Source: Ketobacter sp964016105
GTDB taxonomy: Bacteria > Pseudomonadota > Gammaproteobacteria > Pseudomonadales > Ketobacteraceae
Length of the DNA stretch: 64,000 nt
Assembly (NCBI GenBank): GCA_964016105.1
Contig: CAXHEX010000013.1
Span: forward strand, 54,283-118,282
Direction of reading: 5' to 3'
Shown: positions 26,127-34,095 of the stretch, one piece after another
Position numbering within the stretch: position 1 is the first letter of the stretch
How the letters are laid out: each line of letters opens with the position of its first letter
The notes under the pieces: model-generated
Database searches by the model: none
What the model was told of the DNA's origin: nothing
Seen by the model: the letters and a program-made list of their open reading frames with translations, nothing else
Translations under genes and position numbers: made by a program

Positions 26127-26234
26127 TAAAACACAGTGGTAATGGCATTGCTATCCATTGCTCAGACCACTAACCAAGGAGATTACAAATTTCTGATACA
26201 CTTAAAAGCATAGACGGCAATTTGAGTGGCCATT

Positions 26235-26798
26235 ATGGATAGACGGGATTACTACCGCATTGAAGATCGCGTGCACCTGGTGCAAACCCCCATTGAAAGA
26301 CACATGATATCCGATAACCCTTATGGAGATCAGTACAACCTGCCGCGACAAGCGCTGCTGGTAAGCCAACTGCAATCAATAGACAACGACACCAAAGAGC
26401 TGTTGCGTCAGGTGGGCGACCAAAACCGGGCCCTTGGCAGCTATTTACGGGCCCAGGACGAAAAGATTGAATTAATCGCAAAATATCTGGTGGATGACGA
26501 CAAAACCCTGAGCGATAGAATCACCGTTAACCTAAGCGAGGGAGGCATCTCATTCTACAACGGTGAAGCCGCGGAGCTGGATAGCTATGTCCATATGATC
26601 ATGGTGTTGTTTCCCAGTTACGCCAGTATTGCCACCATCGGCACGGTTAAAGCCTGTGAGAAGGTGGACGATCAGCCCTCTATATACCGAATTGGTATAG
26701 AATTCACGGTCTTACTGGAGGCAGATCGTAAGCAAATCGTTCGTCATATACGCCGTCGCCAATCCCTGGAGATTCGTGAACAGGCACATAAATCCTGA
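26235..26798 (+). CDS. PilZ domain protein, likely c-di-GMP receptor
   Basis: A 187-residue soluble protein. The N-terminus MDRRDYYRIEDRV carries an RxxxR motif (Arg4, Arg8). A VNLSEGGISFYN stretch near residue 103 gives the (D/N)xSxxG motif. Both c-di-GMP contact motifs of PilZ are therefore intact. A helical region lies between them, longer than in minimal PilZ proteins. I chose the ATG at 26235; a GTG three codons earlier is possible. It is divergent from the Lol genes, as in Pseudomonas. Its output is unknown. Confidence 0.85.
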   Translation: MDRRDYYRIEDRVHLVQTPIERHMISDNPYGDQYNLPRQALLVSQLQSIDNDTKELLRQVGDQNRALGSYLRAQDEKIELIAKYLVDDDKTLSDRITVNLSEGGISFYNGEAAELDSYVHMIMVLFPSYASIATIGTVKACEKVDDQPSIYRIGIEFTVLLEADRKQIVRHIRRRQSLEIREQAHKS

Positions 26799-26873
26799 GA
26801 ATATTTATGGCGAATTTGAGCAGTTGTCTGCTATAAATTAACAATGATTGCCTCCGAATTAAGGAACAAATCC

Positions 26874-27155
26874 ATGAAAACACTAAAAATGCTACTTTCC
26901 TGCGCCACTCTGCTTTTTGCGTGTAGTGCCCTGGCAGCACAGGTTGCGGTTCCTGTGGGTCAACAGGGAGGCGCCAACAGCGCGGTACCCAAACCACGCA
27001 GCGGCTTAAGCATGGATCAGGTTAGCGCCCGATATGGCGACCCAATCCAACGTGTTGCGGCCGTGGGCGAGCCACCCATCACCCGTTGGATATACAGTGC
27101 ATATACGGTTTATTTTGAAAATAACCACGTCATTCACAGCGTCACCAACAAATAG
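26874..27155 (+). CDS. Small secreted protein of unknown function
   Basis: A 93-residue protein with a clear signal peptide (MKTLKMLLSCATLLFACSALAA, cleavage probably after the AxA). The mature part is short and ends in RYGDPIQRVAAVGEPPITRWIY and YTVYFENNHVIHSVT. That pattern (a 'GxP' turn, then strands ending in 'yFe..hVihsv') recalls SmpA/OmlA-like small domains, but I cannot assign it. I chose the ATG at 26874, with AAGGA 9 nt upstream. It is followed by a strong hairpin without a T run. Confidence 0.75.
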   Translation: MKTLKMLLSCATLLFACSALAAQVAVPVGQQGGANSAVPKPRSGLSMDQVSARYGDPIQRVAAVGEPPITRWIYSAYTVYFENNHVIHSVTNK

Positions 27156-27181
27156 CAAAAATATCAAATTCCCCTTCTCCA

Positions 27182-27212
27182 TTGGCCGCTAATGTTCTAA
27201 TTTAGCGGCCAA
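27182..27212. other. Strong stem-loop downstream of the small secreted protein gene
   Basis: A perfect 11-bp stem TTGGCCGCTAA/TTAGCGGCCAA with a 9-nt loop lies in the 96-nt gap before aguA. No T run follows, so it may be a Rho-type 3' end or a stabilising hairpin rather than an intrinsic terminator. Confidence 0.7.
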
Positions 27213-27251
27213 CAGTCACAACCCCATATTCTGAAGCCGTAGACCCCTGAC

Positions 27252-28301
27252 ATGCCCCAGCGAACTTCTAACTCACTGCTGCCCGAGTGGGCGCCACAAC
27301 AGGCGGTATTGCTAGCTTGGCCCCATGAAAATACCGATTGGGCACCCTGGCTACCGCAGATTGAAGCAGACTACATCCTCTTAACCCAAGCCATAAGCGA
27401 ACAAGCCAACGCCCTCATCCTATGCCAGGATCAGGCCCACAAACTGAGAGTGTCGGAACGGCTGGCGGGACATTGCAAACTGCCGCCCACACTGCTTGTG
27501 CAGCCTTACAACGACACTTGGTGCCGTGACTATGGGCCATTGACCCTGTCAGAAAAATCGTCGCTACAGCTTTTGAATTTTCAGTTCAATGGTTGGGGCG
27601 AAAAGTACCATGCCGGCTTGGACAACGGGGTGAATCAAGCACTGAAACCGCTATGGGCAGCCCCCTTGGTAAATGTGGAGTTTGAACTGGAAGGAGGCAG
27701 TGTGGAAACCGACGGGCTCGGAACCCTGCTGACCACCCGTCACTGCTTGTTGGAAAGCCAGCGCAACAAGCAGTTTACCCAGCAACAGATAGAAACCCAG
27801 ATATTGGCATACCTTGGCCTGGACCGGGTACTTTGGCTCAATAATGGCGCACTGCTGGGTGACGACACCGACAGCCACATCGATAACCTGGCTCGCTTTT
27901 GTGATCCAGATACCATCGCCTACGCCAGTTGTAACGACTCTGATGATCCACACTTCGAACCGCTAACAGCCATGGAGAAGGAACTTAAGCAGTTCCGAAC
28001 CCGAGACGGAAAACCCTACCGGCTGGTCCCCGTGGAAATTCCTGATGCACAATATAACGAGGAAGGATCACGGCTGCCCGCCTCTTACATCAACTTTCTT
28101 ATTCTTAACCACTGTGTTTTGGTTCCCGTGTTTAACTGCAGCCGAGATGAGAAAGCCCTGCAGGGTTTGCAAGGCTGCTTTCCGACCCGCAAAATTGTGC
28201 CGGTGCCGGGCGGTAATTTGATTCGCCAATTTGGTGGCCCCCACTGCGCCACCATGCAGCTACCCAACCAAACCGTTAAACAACAGGTTTTTAACCCATA
28301 G
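27252..28301 (+). CDS. aguA: Agmatine deiminase / peptidyl-arginine deiminase family
   Basis: Converts agmatine to N-carbamoylputrescine with release of ammonia, the first step of the plant-type arginine decarboxylase route to putrescine. The 349-residue protein has NDTWCRDYGPL, EGGSVETDGLGTLLTT, DDTDSHIDNLARF with the active-site His, and a C-terminal FGGPHCATMQ whose Cys is the likely nucleophile. The partner gene aguB starts 9 nt downstream, which supports agmatine as the substrate. There is no arginine decarboxylase in the window. Confidence 0.92.
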   Translation: MPQRTSNSLLPEWAPQQAVLLAWPHENTDWAPWLPQIEADYILLTQAISEQANALILCQDQAHKLRVSERLAGHCKLPPTLLVQPYNDTWCRDYGPLTLSEKSSLQLLNFQFNGWGEKYHAGLDNGVNQALKPLWAAPLVNVEFELEGGSVETDGLGTLLTTRHCLLESQRNKQFTQQQIETQILAYLGLDRVLWLNNGALLGDDTDSHIDNLARFCDPDTIAYASCNDSDDPHFEPLTAMEKELKQFRTRDGKPYRLVPVEIPDAQYNEEGSRLPASYINFLILNHCVLVPVFNCSRDEKALQGLQGCFPTRKIVPVPGGNLIRQFGGPHCATMQLPNQTVKQQVFNP

Positions 28302-28309
28302 AGCGCACC

Positions 28310-29230
28310 ATGACTATAAACGCAAATATACAGGTGGCCGTGATTCAACAATCCGCCTGGCAGGATAAAGATAAAAGCCTGAAGGAAACCGAACGCCTGG
28401 TTACGCAACTGCAAGCGCAACAAGCAACGGATTTGATTCTGCTTCAGGAACTGCACTGCACCCAGTATTTTTGTCAAACCGAAGACACCGACTTTTTTGA
28501 CCTGGCAGAACCCCTGGACGGACCCAGCGCACAACGGATCAGCACCCTGGCCAAGACTCAAAATTGCGTTGTGGTGGGCTCTATTTTTGAACGACGCTGT
28601 GCCGGGGTGTACCACAACACCGCCCTGGTATTCGAGCGCGACGGCAGCCTGGCGGGCTACTACCGAAAGATGCACATACCGGACGACCCTGGCTTCTATG
28701 AAAAATTCTATTTTACTCCGGGAGACGCGCACACCAACCATGGCAGTTCCGGTTTTACGCCTGTTCAAACCAGTGTGGGCAAATTAGGCGTATTGGTATG
28801 TTGGGATCAATGGTATCCGGAAGCGGCCCGTCTGATGGCATTGGCAGGCGCTGAACTGTTGCTTTACCCCACGGCCATCGGCTGGGATCCCAACGATGAA
28901 GAAGAAGAAAAAATCAGGCAACAACAAGCCTGGGAAGTCATTCAACGAAGCCACAGTGTGGCGAACCACCTGCCGGTGTTAGTGGCAAACCGGGTTGGCC
29001 ATGAATCGGATCCCAGCGAGCAAACCCCCGGCATCCAATTCTGGGGCAACAGCTTCATTAGCGGGCCCCAGGGGGAAATTTTAGCTCGCGCTGACAGCCA
29101 AACCAGCCAATTCCTCCATGGGGAGATCAATCTGCAACGCACAGAAAATCTACGTCGTATTTGGCCCTACTTCCGGGATCGGCGGGTTGATGCCTACGCA
29201 GACCTCACTAAGCGGAGCTTAACGCCCTGA
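28310..29230 (+). CDS. aguB: N-carbamoylputrescine amidase
   Basis: Nitrilase-superfamily enzyme that hydrolyses N-carbamoylputrescine to putrescine, CO2 and ammonia. The catalytic Glu-Lys-Cys set is visible: LILLQELHCTQYFC, YRKMHIPDDPGFYEKFYFTPGD and GVLVCWDQWYPEAARLMAL. The 306-residue length is near that of the plant and Pseudomonas enzymes. It is translated from an ATG 8 nt after the aguA stop. The next gene starts one base after its own stop, so these form one operon. Confidence 0.95.
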   Translation: MTINANIQVAVIQQSAWQDKDKSLKETERLVTQLQAQQATDLILLQELHCTQYFCQTEDTDFFDLAEPLDGPSAQRISTLAKTQNCVVVGSIFERRCAGVYHNTALVFERDGSLAGYYRKMHIPDDPGFYEKFYFTPGDAHTNHGSSGFTPVQTSVGKLGVLVCWDQWYPEAARLMALAGAELLLYPTAIGWDPNDEEEEKIRQQQAWEVIQRSHSVANHLPVLVANRVGHESDPSEQTPGIQFWGNSFISGPQGEILARADSQTSQFLHGEINLQRTENLRRIWPYFRDRRVDAYADLTKRSLTP

Positions 29231-29231
29231 T

Positions 29232-29960
29232 ATGTTGATTGTCGGCCACAGGGGCGCACGCAACGAAGCACCGGAAAACACCCTGGCGGGTTTCCAACAT
29301 TTACGCAGCTTAGGCATCCACCAGGTTGAACTGGATGTACGCTTGTCCAAAGATGAACAACTGGTTGTGATACACGACTCTACCCTTGATCGCACCAGTA
29401 ATGGCAAGGGTCTGGTTCGTCACCACGCTTCATCTGAACTACAGATGCTGGACGCCAACGCTGGTTTCAAACTAAACCAGCCCACGCCTGTGCCCACACT
29501 GCGCCAGGTTCTGGATGAATGGCCACAATTGGATTACATTCAACTGGAAATCAAATCCGCGGAGGTGGCGTGTTTAGAGATTCTGTGTCGACAAATCACC
29601 CGCTTGGTAATGGAATACCAGATGATGGATCGGGCGGTGGTAACGTCGTCTGATACAAAAGTGCTGGCCCTGATGTTAGCGAACGACGCCAGAATTCACC
29701 GCGGCCTGGTGGCAGAGCGTTTTACCCGCAACCCAATCCAAACCTGCCACCGATATGGCTGCAGCCACCTGGTGGTGAACCATCAACGTTGTAGCCCCCG
29801 GCTGATTCAGACAGCACAACAACAGGGGTTAATCGTTTCAGTATGGACGGTAAATACCCTCAACAAAGCAGAGAAACTCATGCGCTGGGGAGTGGACAGT
29901 ATCATTACCGATGAACCCACCAAAATGGCCACCCATTTCTATGGTTCCAGCTTCGCTTAA
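29232..29960 (+). CDS. Glycerophosphodiester phosphodiesterase (GDPD)
   Basis: A 242-residue cytoplasmic TIM-barrel enzyme that hydrolyses glycerophosphodiesters to glycerol-3-phosphate and an alcohol. The catalytic pattern is GHRGARNEAPENTL (His), ELDVRLSKDEQLVVIHD (Glu, Asp, His) and a C-terminal VSVWTVNTLNKAEKLMRWGVDSIITDEP. There is no signal peptide, so it resembles UgpQ rather than GlpQ. It starts one base after the aguB stop and overlaps the next gene's start by 20 nt. Confidence 0.93.
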   Translation: MLIVGHRGARNEAPENTLAGFQHLRSLGIHQVELDVRLSKDEQLVVIHDSTLDRTSNGKGLVRHHASSELQMLDANAGFKLNQPTPVPTLRQVLDEWPQLDYIQLEIKSAEVACLEILCRQITRLVMEYQMMDRAVVTSSDTKVLALMLANDARIHRGLVAERFTRNPIQTCHRYGCSHLVVNHQRCSPRLIQTAQQQGLIVSVWTVNTLNKAEKLMRWGVDSIITDEPTKMATHFYGSSFA

Positions 29961-31005
29961 GTTCAGCTCGCTTGTGTTGACCGCGGCCCTGTTTTTGTCA
30001 GGCTGTGAGTTACCCTACTACTGGCAGGCGGCCCAGGGTCAATGGCAAATCTTGAAGCAGCGCCAACCCATTACGGAATTATTGCAATCAGGGAATCTAC
30101 CTGAGAGTCAGCGCTTAAAATTGGAAACCGCCATGGCAGCTCGCCAATTTGCCGTTGAGCAACTGCAGCTGAAAAACAACGACAGCTATCTTCGCTATGT
30201 GGAGCTGGACCGGGAATATGTGGTTTGGAATGTGTTTGCCACACCTGACCTGTCCATGGACAGCAAAACCTGGTGCTACCCCATAGCGGGCTGTGTCAGT
30301 TATCGCGGTTATTTCAACAAGCAGGACGCGGTAGAATACGCGGCGACACTGTCTGCAAAAGGATTCGATACCTACGTGGGTGGCGTGGATGCCTACAGCA
30401 CTCTAGGGTGGTTCGAAGATGCCATTCTGAGCACATTTATGAAGCGCGATGCCACCGCGCTGTCGGCCCTTCTGTTTCACGAGCTAGCCCACCAGACCCT
30501 GTACGTTAAGGGAGACACTGTTTTCAACGAAAGCTACGCCAGCAGCGTGGAAAGAATTCTGCTGGAAATGTGGCTTCAGGATCAGCCTCAAAAGTGGCAA
30601 CAATACCTACAGTCAAAGCACAGGCACAGCGCATTTCTGGAGTTGGTACTCAGCAATAGAGAACAGCGCCAAGCGCTATTTCAATCTGACCTAAGCGAAG
30701 AAGAAAAGCGCGAGGGAAAACAGAACCTTATCGTGCAACTTGAAAATGATTATGAACAATTTGAGCAGCACTGGCACGGCTTCCAGGGATACCGTAGATG
30801 GATGCAATCGGGATTAAACAACGCTCAGCTTTCTACCGTGGCTACCTATTACGATTTGGTTCCTGGATTTTTGGCCCTATATGAGCAAAGCCAACACAAT
30901 CTAGGCACATTTATTCAGCGGTGCAGAGAGTTGGCGAAACTGGACCCTGAACAACGCAAGCAAAAGCTGATTCAACTGGAAAACGGTGGTCTATACTCAA
31001 ACTAA
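29941..31005 (+). CDS. Predicted aminopeptidase lipoprotein (COG4324/'Aminopep' family)
   Basis: A 354-residue protein. The signal peptide ends in a lipobox (LTAALFLSGC, Cys about residue 22), so it is probably anchored to the outer membrane or periplasmic face. The zinc-binding motif HELAH occurs in ALLFHELAHQTLYVKGD, followed by FNESYASSVE, which supplies the third-ligand Glu. This is the signature of the family called predicted aminopeptidase; its substrate is not known. I chose the ATG at 29941 because it gives a compact lipoprotein signal. It overlaps the GDPD gene by 20 nt and the next gene by 20 nt. Confidence 0.85.
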   Translation: MVPASLKFSSLVLTAALFLSGCELPYYWQAAQGQWQILKQRQPITELLQSGNLPESQRLKLETAMAARQFAVEQLQLKNNDSYLRYVELDREYVVWNVFATPDLSMDSKTWCYPIAGCVSYRGYFNKQDAVEYAATLSAKGFDTYVGGVDAYSTLGWFEDAILSTFMKRDATALSALLFHELAHQTLYVKGDTVFNESYASSVERILLEMWLQDQPQKWQQYLQSKHRHSAFLELVLSNREQRQALFQSDLSEEEKREGKQNLIVQLENDYEQFEQHWHGFQGYRRWMQSGLNNAQLSTVATYYDLVPGFLALYEQSQHNLGTFIQRCRELAKLDPEQRKQKLIQLENGGLYSN

Positions 31006-31966
31006 TTCAGAGTACTTAGAGCCCGCAACCTTGAGAACGAGCAGCGCTATCGAGACCCAAGATCAATTGGACCCGTTTGTACAGTTGGATAAACAGATCC
31101 CGGTATTATCTGACCTGTACACCGCCATCAAATCCAAGCATGAGCGTGTTTCCGATATGATGGATGGCCTTCTGCAACTTATATTTGCAGTTGCGGACGC
31201 CCATCCCGACGCAGCCCTGGCGGCCATTCATCTCTCAAAACAAACGTCGCCCCTGAAGCAGCCCATCTACTGTACCGTGATCGCTCATCTATTCGCGGAG
31301 CAACACGGCCTGAGCGATTCAGCCAAAAAAAACCTGGCCCAAGCGGTTCTCACCTGTAATATCACATTCTACGAATTCCAGGTCTTGTTGAATCGCATGG
31401 ATGGCAAGTTAACCGACTCTCAGCGCTCAAAGTTGGAGAAACACCCACTGCAAAGTGCCCAGTTGGTTGAAGCCGCAGGATTTACCGATCCAAATCTCAC
31501 CAAAGCCATTCGCCAACACCATGAGCGCCCGGATGGCAGTGGCTACCCAAACCGGGTAAGCAGCGAAGATATCTCTGATTTGGCATTAGTGGTTTCCATG
31601 TGTGAAGTGTATACCGCCAGAATCGATAGCCGAGTTTATCGCAAGCCGGTATTGGCCAGAGAAGCCTTGTCGCAGTTCTATTTGCATGAAGATAAACGCG
31701 TGAAAGGGTTACTGCTGAGCTTTGCAAAATCCATAGGCCTATACCCGCCAGGAACCTGGGTGCGACTAGCCAGCGGCGAGACCGCCATAGTGACCCATCG
31801 CAAAAAAAATAGCCCCATACCCATTGTCGGAGCGCTATTTGATCAACACAACATGCCCTACCTGGGACCCGTGGCACGGGATTGCAAAGACCCAAACTTT
31901 AAGGTGGTAGCTGCAACGTTTCCGCCTTCCAGACCATCCGTGGATTTACCTGCCCTATTTGACTAG
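30986..31966 (+). CDS. HD-GYP-like protein with degenerate HD site
   Basis: A 326-residue cytoplasmic protein. Residues 178-188 (HHERPDGSGYP) are a textbook GYP signature and EKHP near 151 matches another metal-ligand site. The usual HDIGK stretch reads TCNIT (123-127) and the later ADVYDA reads MCEVYTA. The HD pair itself is therefore lost and c-di-GMP phosphodiesterase activity is doubtful. A C-terminal beta-rich extension (GTWVRLASGETAIV..) resembles the DUF3391-type or C-terminal part seen in other HD-GYP proteins. The GTG start at 30986 overlaps the peptidase gene, and a TTG at 31031 is an alternative. The start is uncertain. Confidence 0.8.
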   Translation: MVYTQTNSEYLEPATLRTSSAIETQDQLDPFVQLDKQIPVLSDLYTAIKSKHERVSDMMDGLLQLIFAVADAHPDAALAAIHLSKQTSPLKQPIYCTVIAHLFAEQHGLSDSAKKNLAQAVLTCNITFYEFQVLLNRMDGKLTDSQRSKLEKHPLQSAQLVEAAGFTDPNLTKAIRQHHERPDGSGYPNRVSSEDISDLALVVSMCEVYTARIDSRVYRKPVLAREALSQFYLHEDKRVKGLLLSFAKSIGLYPPGTWVRLASGETAIVTHRKKNSPIPIVGALFDQHNMPYLGPVARDCKDPNFKVVAATFPPSRPSVDLPALFD

Positions 31967-32350
31967 GGAAGAATCCTTAGGCACCACCAAGCGCCGCATG
32001 GGTTCACGAATAAAGCCGTAGATGACCAAAGCAACCCCGTCGGCCAGCATATCCAGCAAAGAGAATTGGCGATGATCCAGTTGGCTCTGAACCACTTCGA
32101 TAAGCACCCCATAAAATATAAGAGGCCAAATTTTGATTCGGGTAAAGCTGGTGTTGGGGAAGCTGCGGTCCACACAAAAGGCCAGCACGAGAAAAGCCGC
32201 CAGATGATTAACCTTATCGCCAAAAAAAATACCCGGAGCCGGGACCTGTGTACCCGTGAATGCCAACCAACTCACAGCCACCAAATTAACCACAAGCAAG
32301 GCTCGAAATAACCAAACCAGCTGACTATGGGAAACAGGCAGCATCAGCAT
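31955..32350 (-). CDS. VanZ-like membrane protein
   Basis: A 131-residue protein with about four membrane segments. The family pattern is seen in GDKVNHLAAFLVLAFCVDRSF and FYGVLIEVVQSQLDHRQFSLLDMLADGVALVIYG. The function of stand-alone VanZ-like proteins is unknown. Its ATG overlaps the sthA stop (TGATG), so it is the last gene of the nqr-sthA unit. Its 3' end overlaps the convergent HD-GYP-like gene by 12 bp. Confidence 0.85.
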   Translation of the reverse strand: MLMLPVSHSQLVWLFRALLVVNLVAVSWLAFTGTQVPAPGIFFGDKVNHLAAFLVLAFCVDRSFPNTSFTRIKIWPLIFYGVLIEVVQSQLDHRQFSLLDMLADGVALVIYGFIREPMRRLVVPKDSSLVK

Positions 32351-33747
32351 CAGATGCTGCTCGCTCGATATAACCCGTTAAGTGCTGCAACCCGATAGGC
32401 TTCTGCCATAGTAGGATAATTAAACGTGGTGTTAACGAAATACTGTATGGTATTGGATTCACCAGGCTGATTCATGATGGCCTGCCCAATGTGAATAATC
32501 TCTGAAGATTGATCACCAAAACAATGAATCCCCAAGATCTGCAAAGTCTCCCGATGGAATAATATTTTCAGCAGTCCCACAGTCTCACCGGTAATTTGCG
32601 CCCGCGCCACGGTCTTAAACGCAGCCTGCCCTACCTCATAGGGCACCTTATCACGAGTGAGCTCCTGTTCTGTTTTTCCCAAAGAGCTTATTTCCGGCAG
32701 AGTATAAATCCCAGTGGGTACGTCCTCAACCAGGTAAAAATCCTCCTGCCCCGCTATTCCGGCACCAGTGGAACGCCCCTGGTCGTAGGCGGCGCTGGCC
32801 AAGCTGGGCCAACCAATGACATCACCAGCCGCAAAAACGTGCTCTACTTTAGTTTGATAGCGCTCGTTTACTTCAAGCAAACCCCGTTGATTTGCCGTGA
32901 GGCCAACCGCATCGAGATTTAATTTCTCAGTATTTCCCGAGCGGCCATTACACCACAAGAAAGCATCTCCACGCACCACTTTGCCCGATTGCAGTTTAAC
33001 CACCACGTCGTTGTCACGGCATTGAACTTCTTGGTATTCCTCGCCATTTCGTATTAACACTCCCACGTCACGCAAGTGATAACTGAGAGCATCGGAAATT
33101 TCATAGTCGAGGAAATCCAATAACCGCTCGCGGGTGTTAATTAATTCTACCCGCACTCCGAGACCGCAAAAAATCGACGCGTACTCACAACCAATCACTC
33201 CGGCCCCGTAGATCACAATCTTGCGGGGGGTGTAATCCAGTTTAAGCACGGAGTCACTGTCCAAAACCCGGCTATTGCTAAAATCCACATCTTCAGGCTG
33301 GTATGGACGGGAGCCCGTGGCGATCACAAACTTGTCTGCGATAAGGGTTTCAATAGACCCGTCCGCCTTCACCACTTCTAAAGTATGAGAGTCCGTAAAA
33401 CGACCTTGACCGTGGTACAGCTTAACCTCATTTCTGGCGTAAAAAGTGGTTCTAAGCTTAACCTGCTTTGCAATTACGCTCTCGGCTCTTTTTAACACTT
33501 TCGGGAAAGAAAAACTGCGGGGCTCTCCAATGTCTCTAAATAGAGCATCGGTATTGAAGTGGATAATTTGCTGCACCGCGTGACGCAAGGCTTTCGATGG
33601 AATAGTGCCCAGGTGAGCGCAATTGCCACCCACCGTGGTTTTCTCATCCACCATGGCCACAGACATACCGGTTTTGCTGGCCCGCATGGCTGCACCTTCG
33701 CCACCTGGCCCAGCGCCAATCACTACCAAATCATAATGCGTAGGCAT
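32350..33747 (-). CDS. sthA: Soluble pyridine nucleotide transhydrogenase
   Basis: FAD flavoprotein (465 residues) that moves hydride between NADPH and NAD+ in the cytoplasm. It has the dinucleotide fold VIGAGPGGEGAAMRA at the N-terminus. Where related disulfide reductases carry CxxxxC, it has NCAHLGTIPSKALRH with Thr for the second Cys, the SthA hallmark. A second nucleotide motif IYGAGVIGCEYASIF and VFAAGDVIGWPSLASAAYDQGR follow. It follows nqrM in the same direction, as in Pseudomonas, which links NADPH balance to the NADH-driven sodium pump. Confidence 0.95.
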   Translation of the reverse strand: MPTHYDLVVIGAGPGGEGAAMRASKTGMSVAMVDEKTTVGGNCAHLGTIPSKALRHAVQQIIHFNTDALFRDIGEPRSFSFPKVLKRAESVIAKQVKLRTTFYARNEVKLYHGQGRFTDSHTLEVVKADGSIETLIADKFVIATGSRPYQPEDVDFSNSRVLDSDSVLKLDYTPRKIVIYGAGVIGCEYASIFCGLGVRVELINTRERLLDFLDYEISDALSYHLRDVGVLIRNGEEYQEVQCRDNDVVVKLQSGKVVRGDAFLWCNGRSGNTEKLNLDAVGLTANQRGLLEVNERYQTKVEHVFAAGDVIGWPSLASAAYDQGRSTGAGIAGQEDFYLVEDVPTGIYTLPEISSLGKTEQELTRDKVPYEVGQAAFKTVARAQITGETVGLLKILFHRETLQILGIHCFGDQSSEIIHIGQAIMNQPGESNTIQYFVNTTFNYPTMAEAYRVAALNGLYRASSI

Positions 33748-33826
33748 AATGCCTTACCTTATTTCAGAACAAGTTCATAATCAGTATAGGAAAAGAACGG
33801 AAAAAGGATGCAGGATGACGGATATC

Positions 33827-34054
33827 TCAGCGCTTGGCGGCATCATAAGCGAGTTTGGTGTCGCCTTTGGAATCGTCAGTGGTTTCATCGCATTTGCTCA
33901 AATCTCCACCACAAATCTCGCATTCGCCATCGATGCCAACTTTATTCAAGCCACCGCAAGAGCCCTGAATAGGCTTGTTGGAGAAAATCACACCCACCGC
34001 CATACCGGCGATTACCAACCCAAATACCACTAAAGCGACAACAAATGTGGCCAT
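33827..34054 (-). CDS. nqrM: Na+-NQR maturation protein NqrM
   Basis: A 75-residue protein with one membrane segment (VVALVVFGLVIAGMAVGVIF) and four cysteines at 33, 45, 48 and 55 (GSCGGLNKVGIDGECEICGG and SKC). NqrM is required to assemble Na+-NQR and is thought to deliver iron to the NqrD/NqrE cysteine site. I chose the ATG at 34054 (MATFVVAL), with GGAG 9 nt upstream. Earlier in-frame starts at 34069 and 34063 lack spacing. It sits 41 nt after apbE. Confidence 0.93.
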   Translation of the reverse strand: MATFVVALVVFGLVIAGMAVGVIFSNKPIQGSCGGLNKVGIDGECEICGGDLSKCDETTDDSKGDTKLAYDAAKR

Positions 34055-34095
34055 AGAATACATCTCCAAATGACAGACTGTTTAAGTTTACCTAA

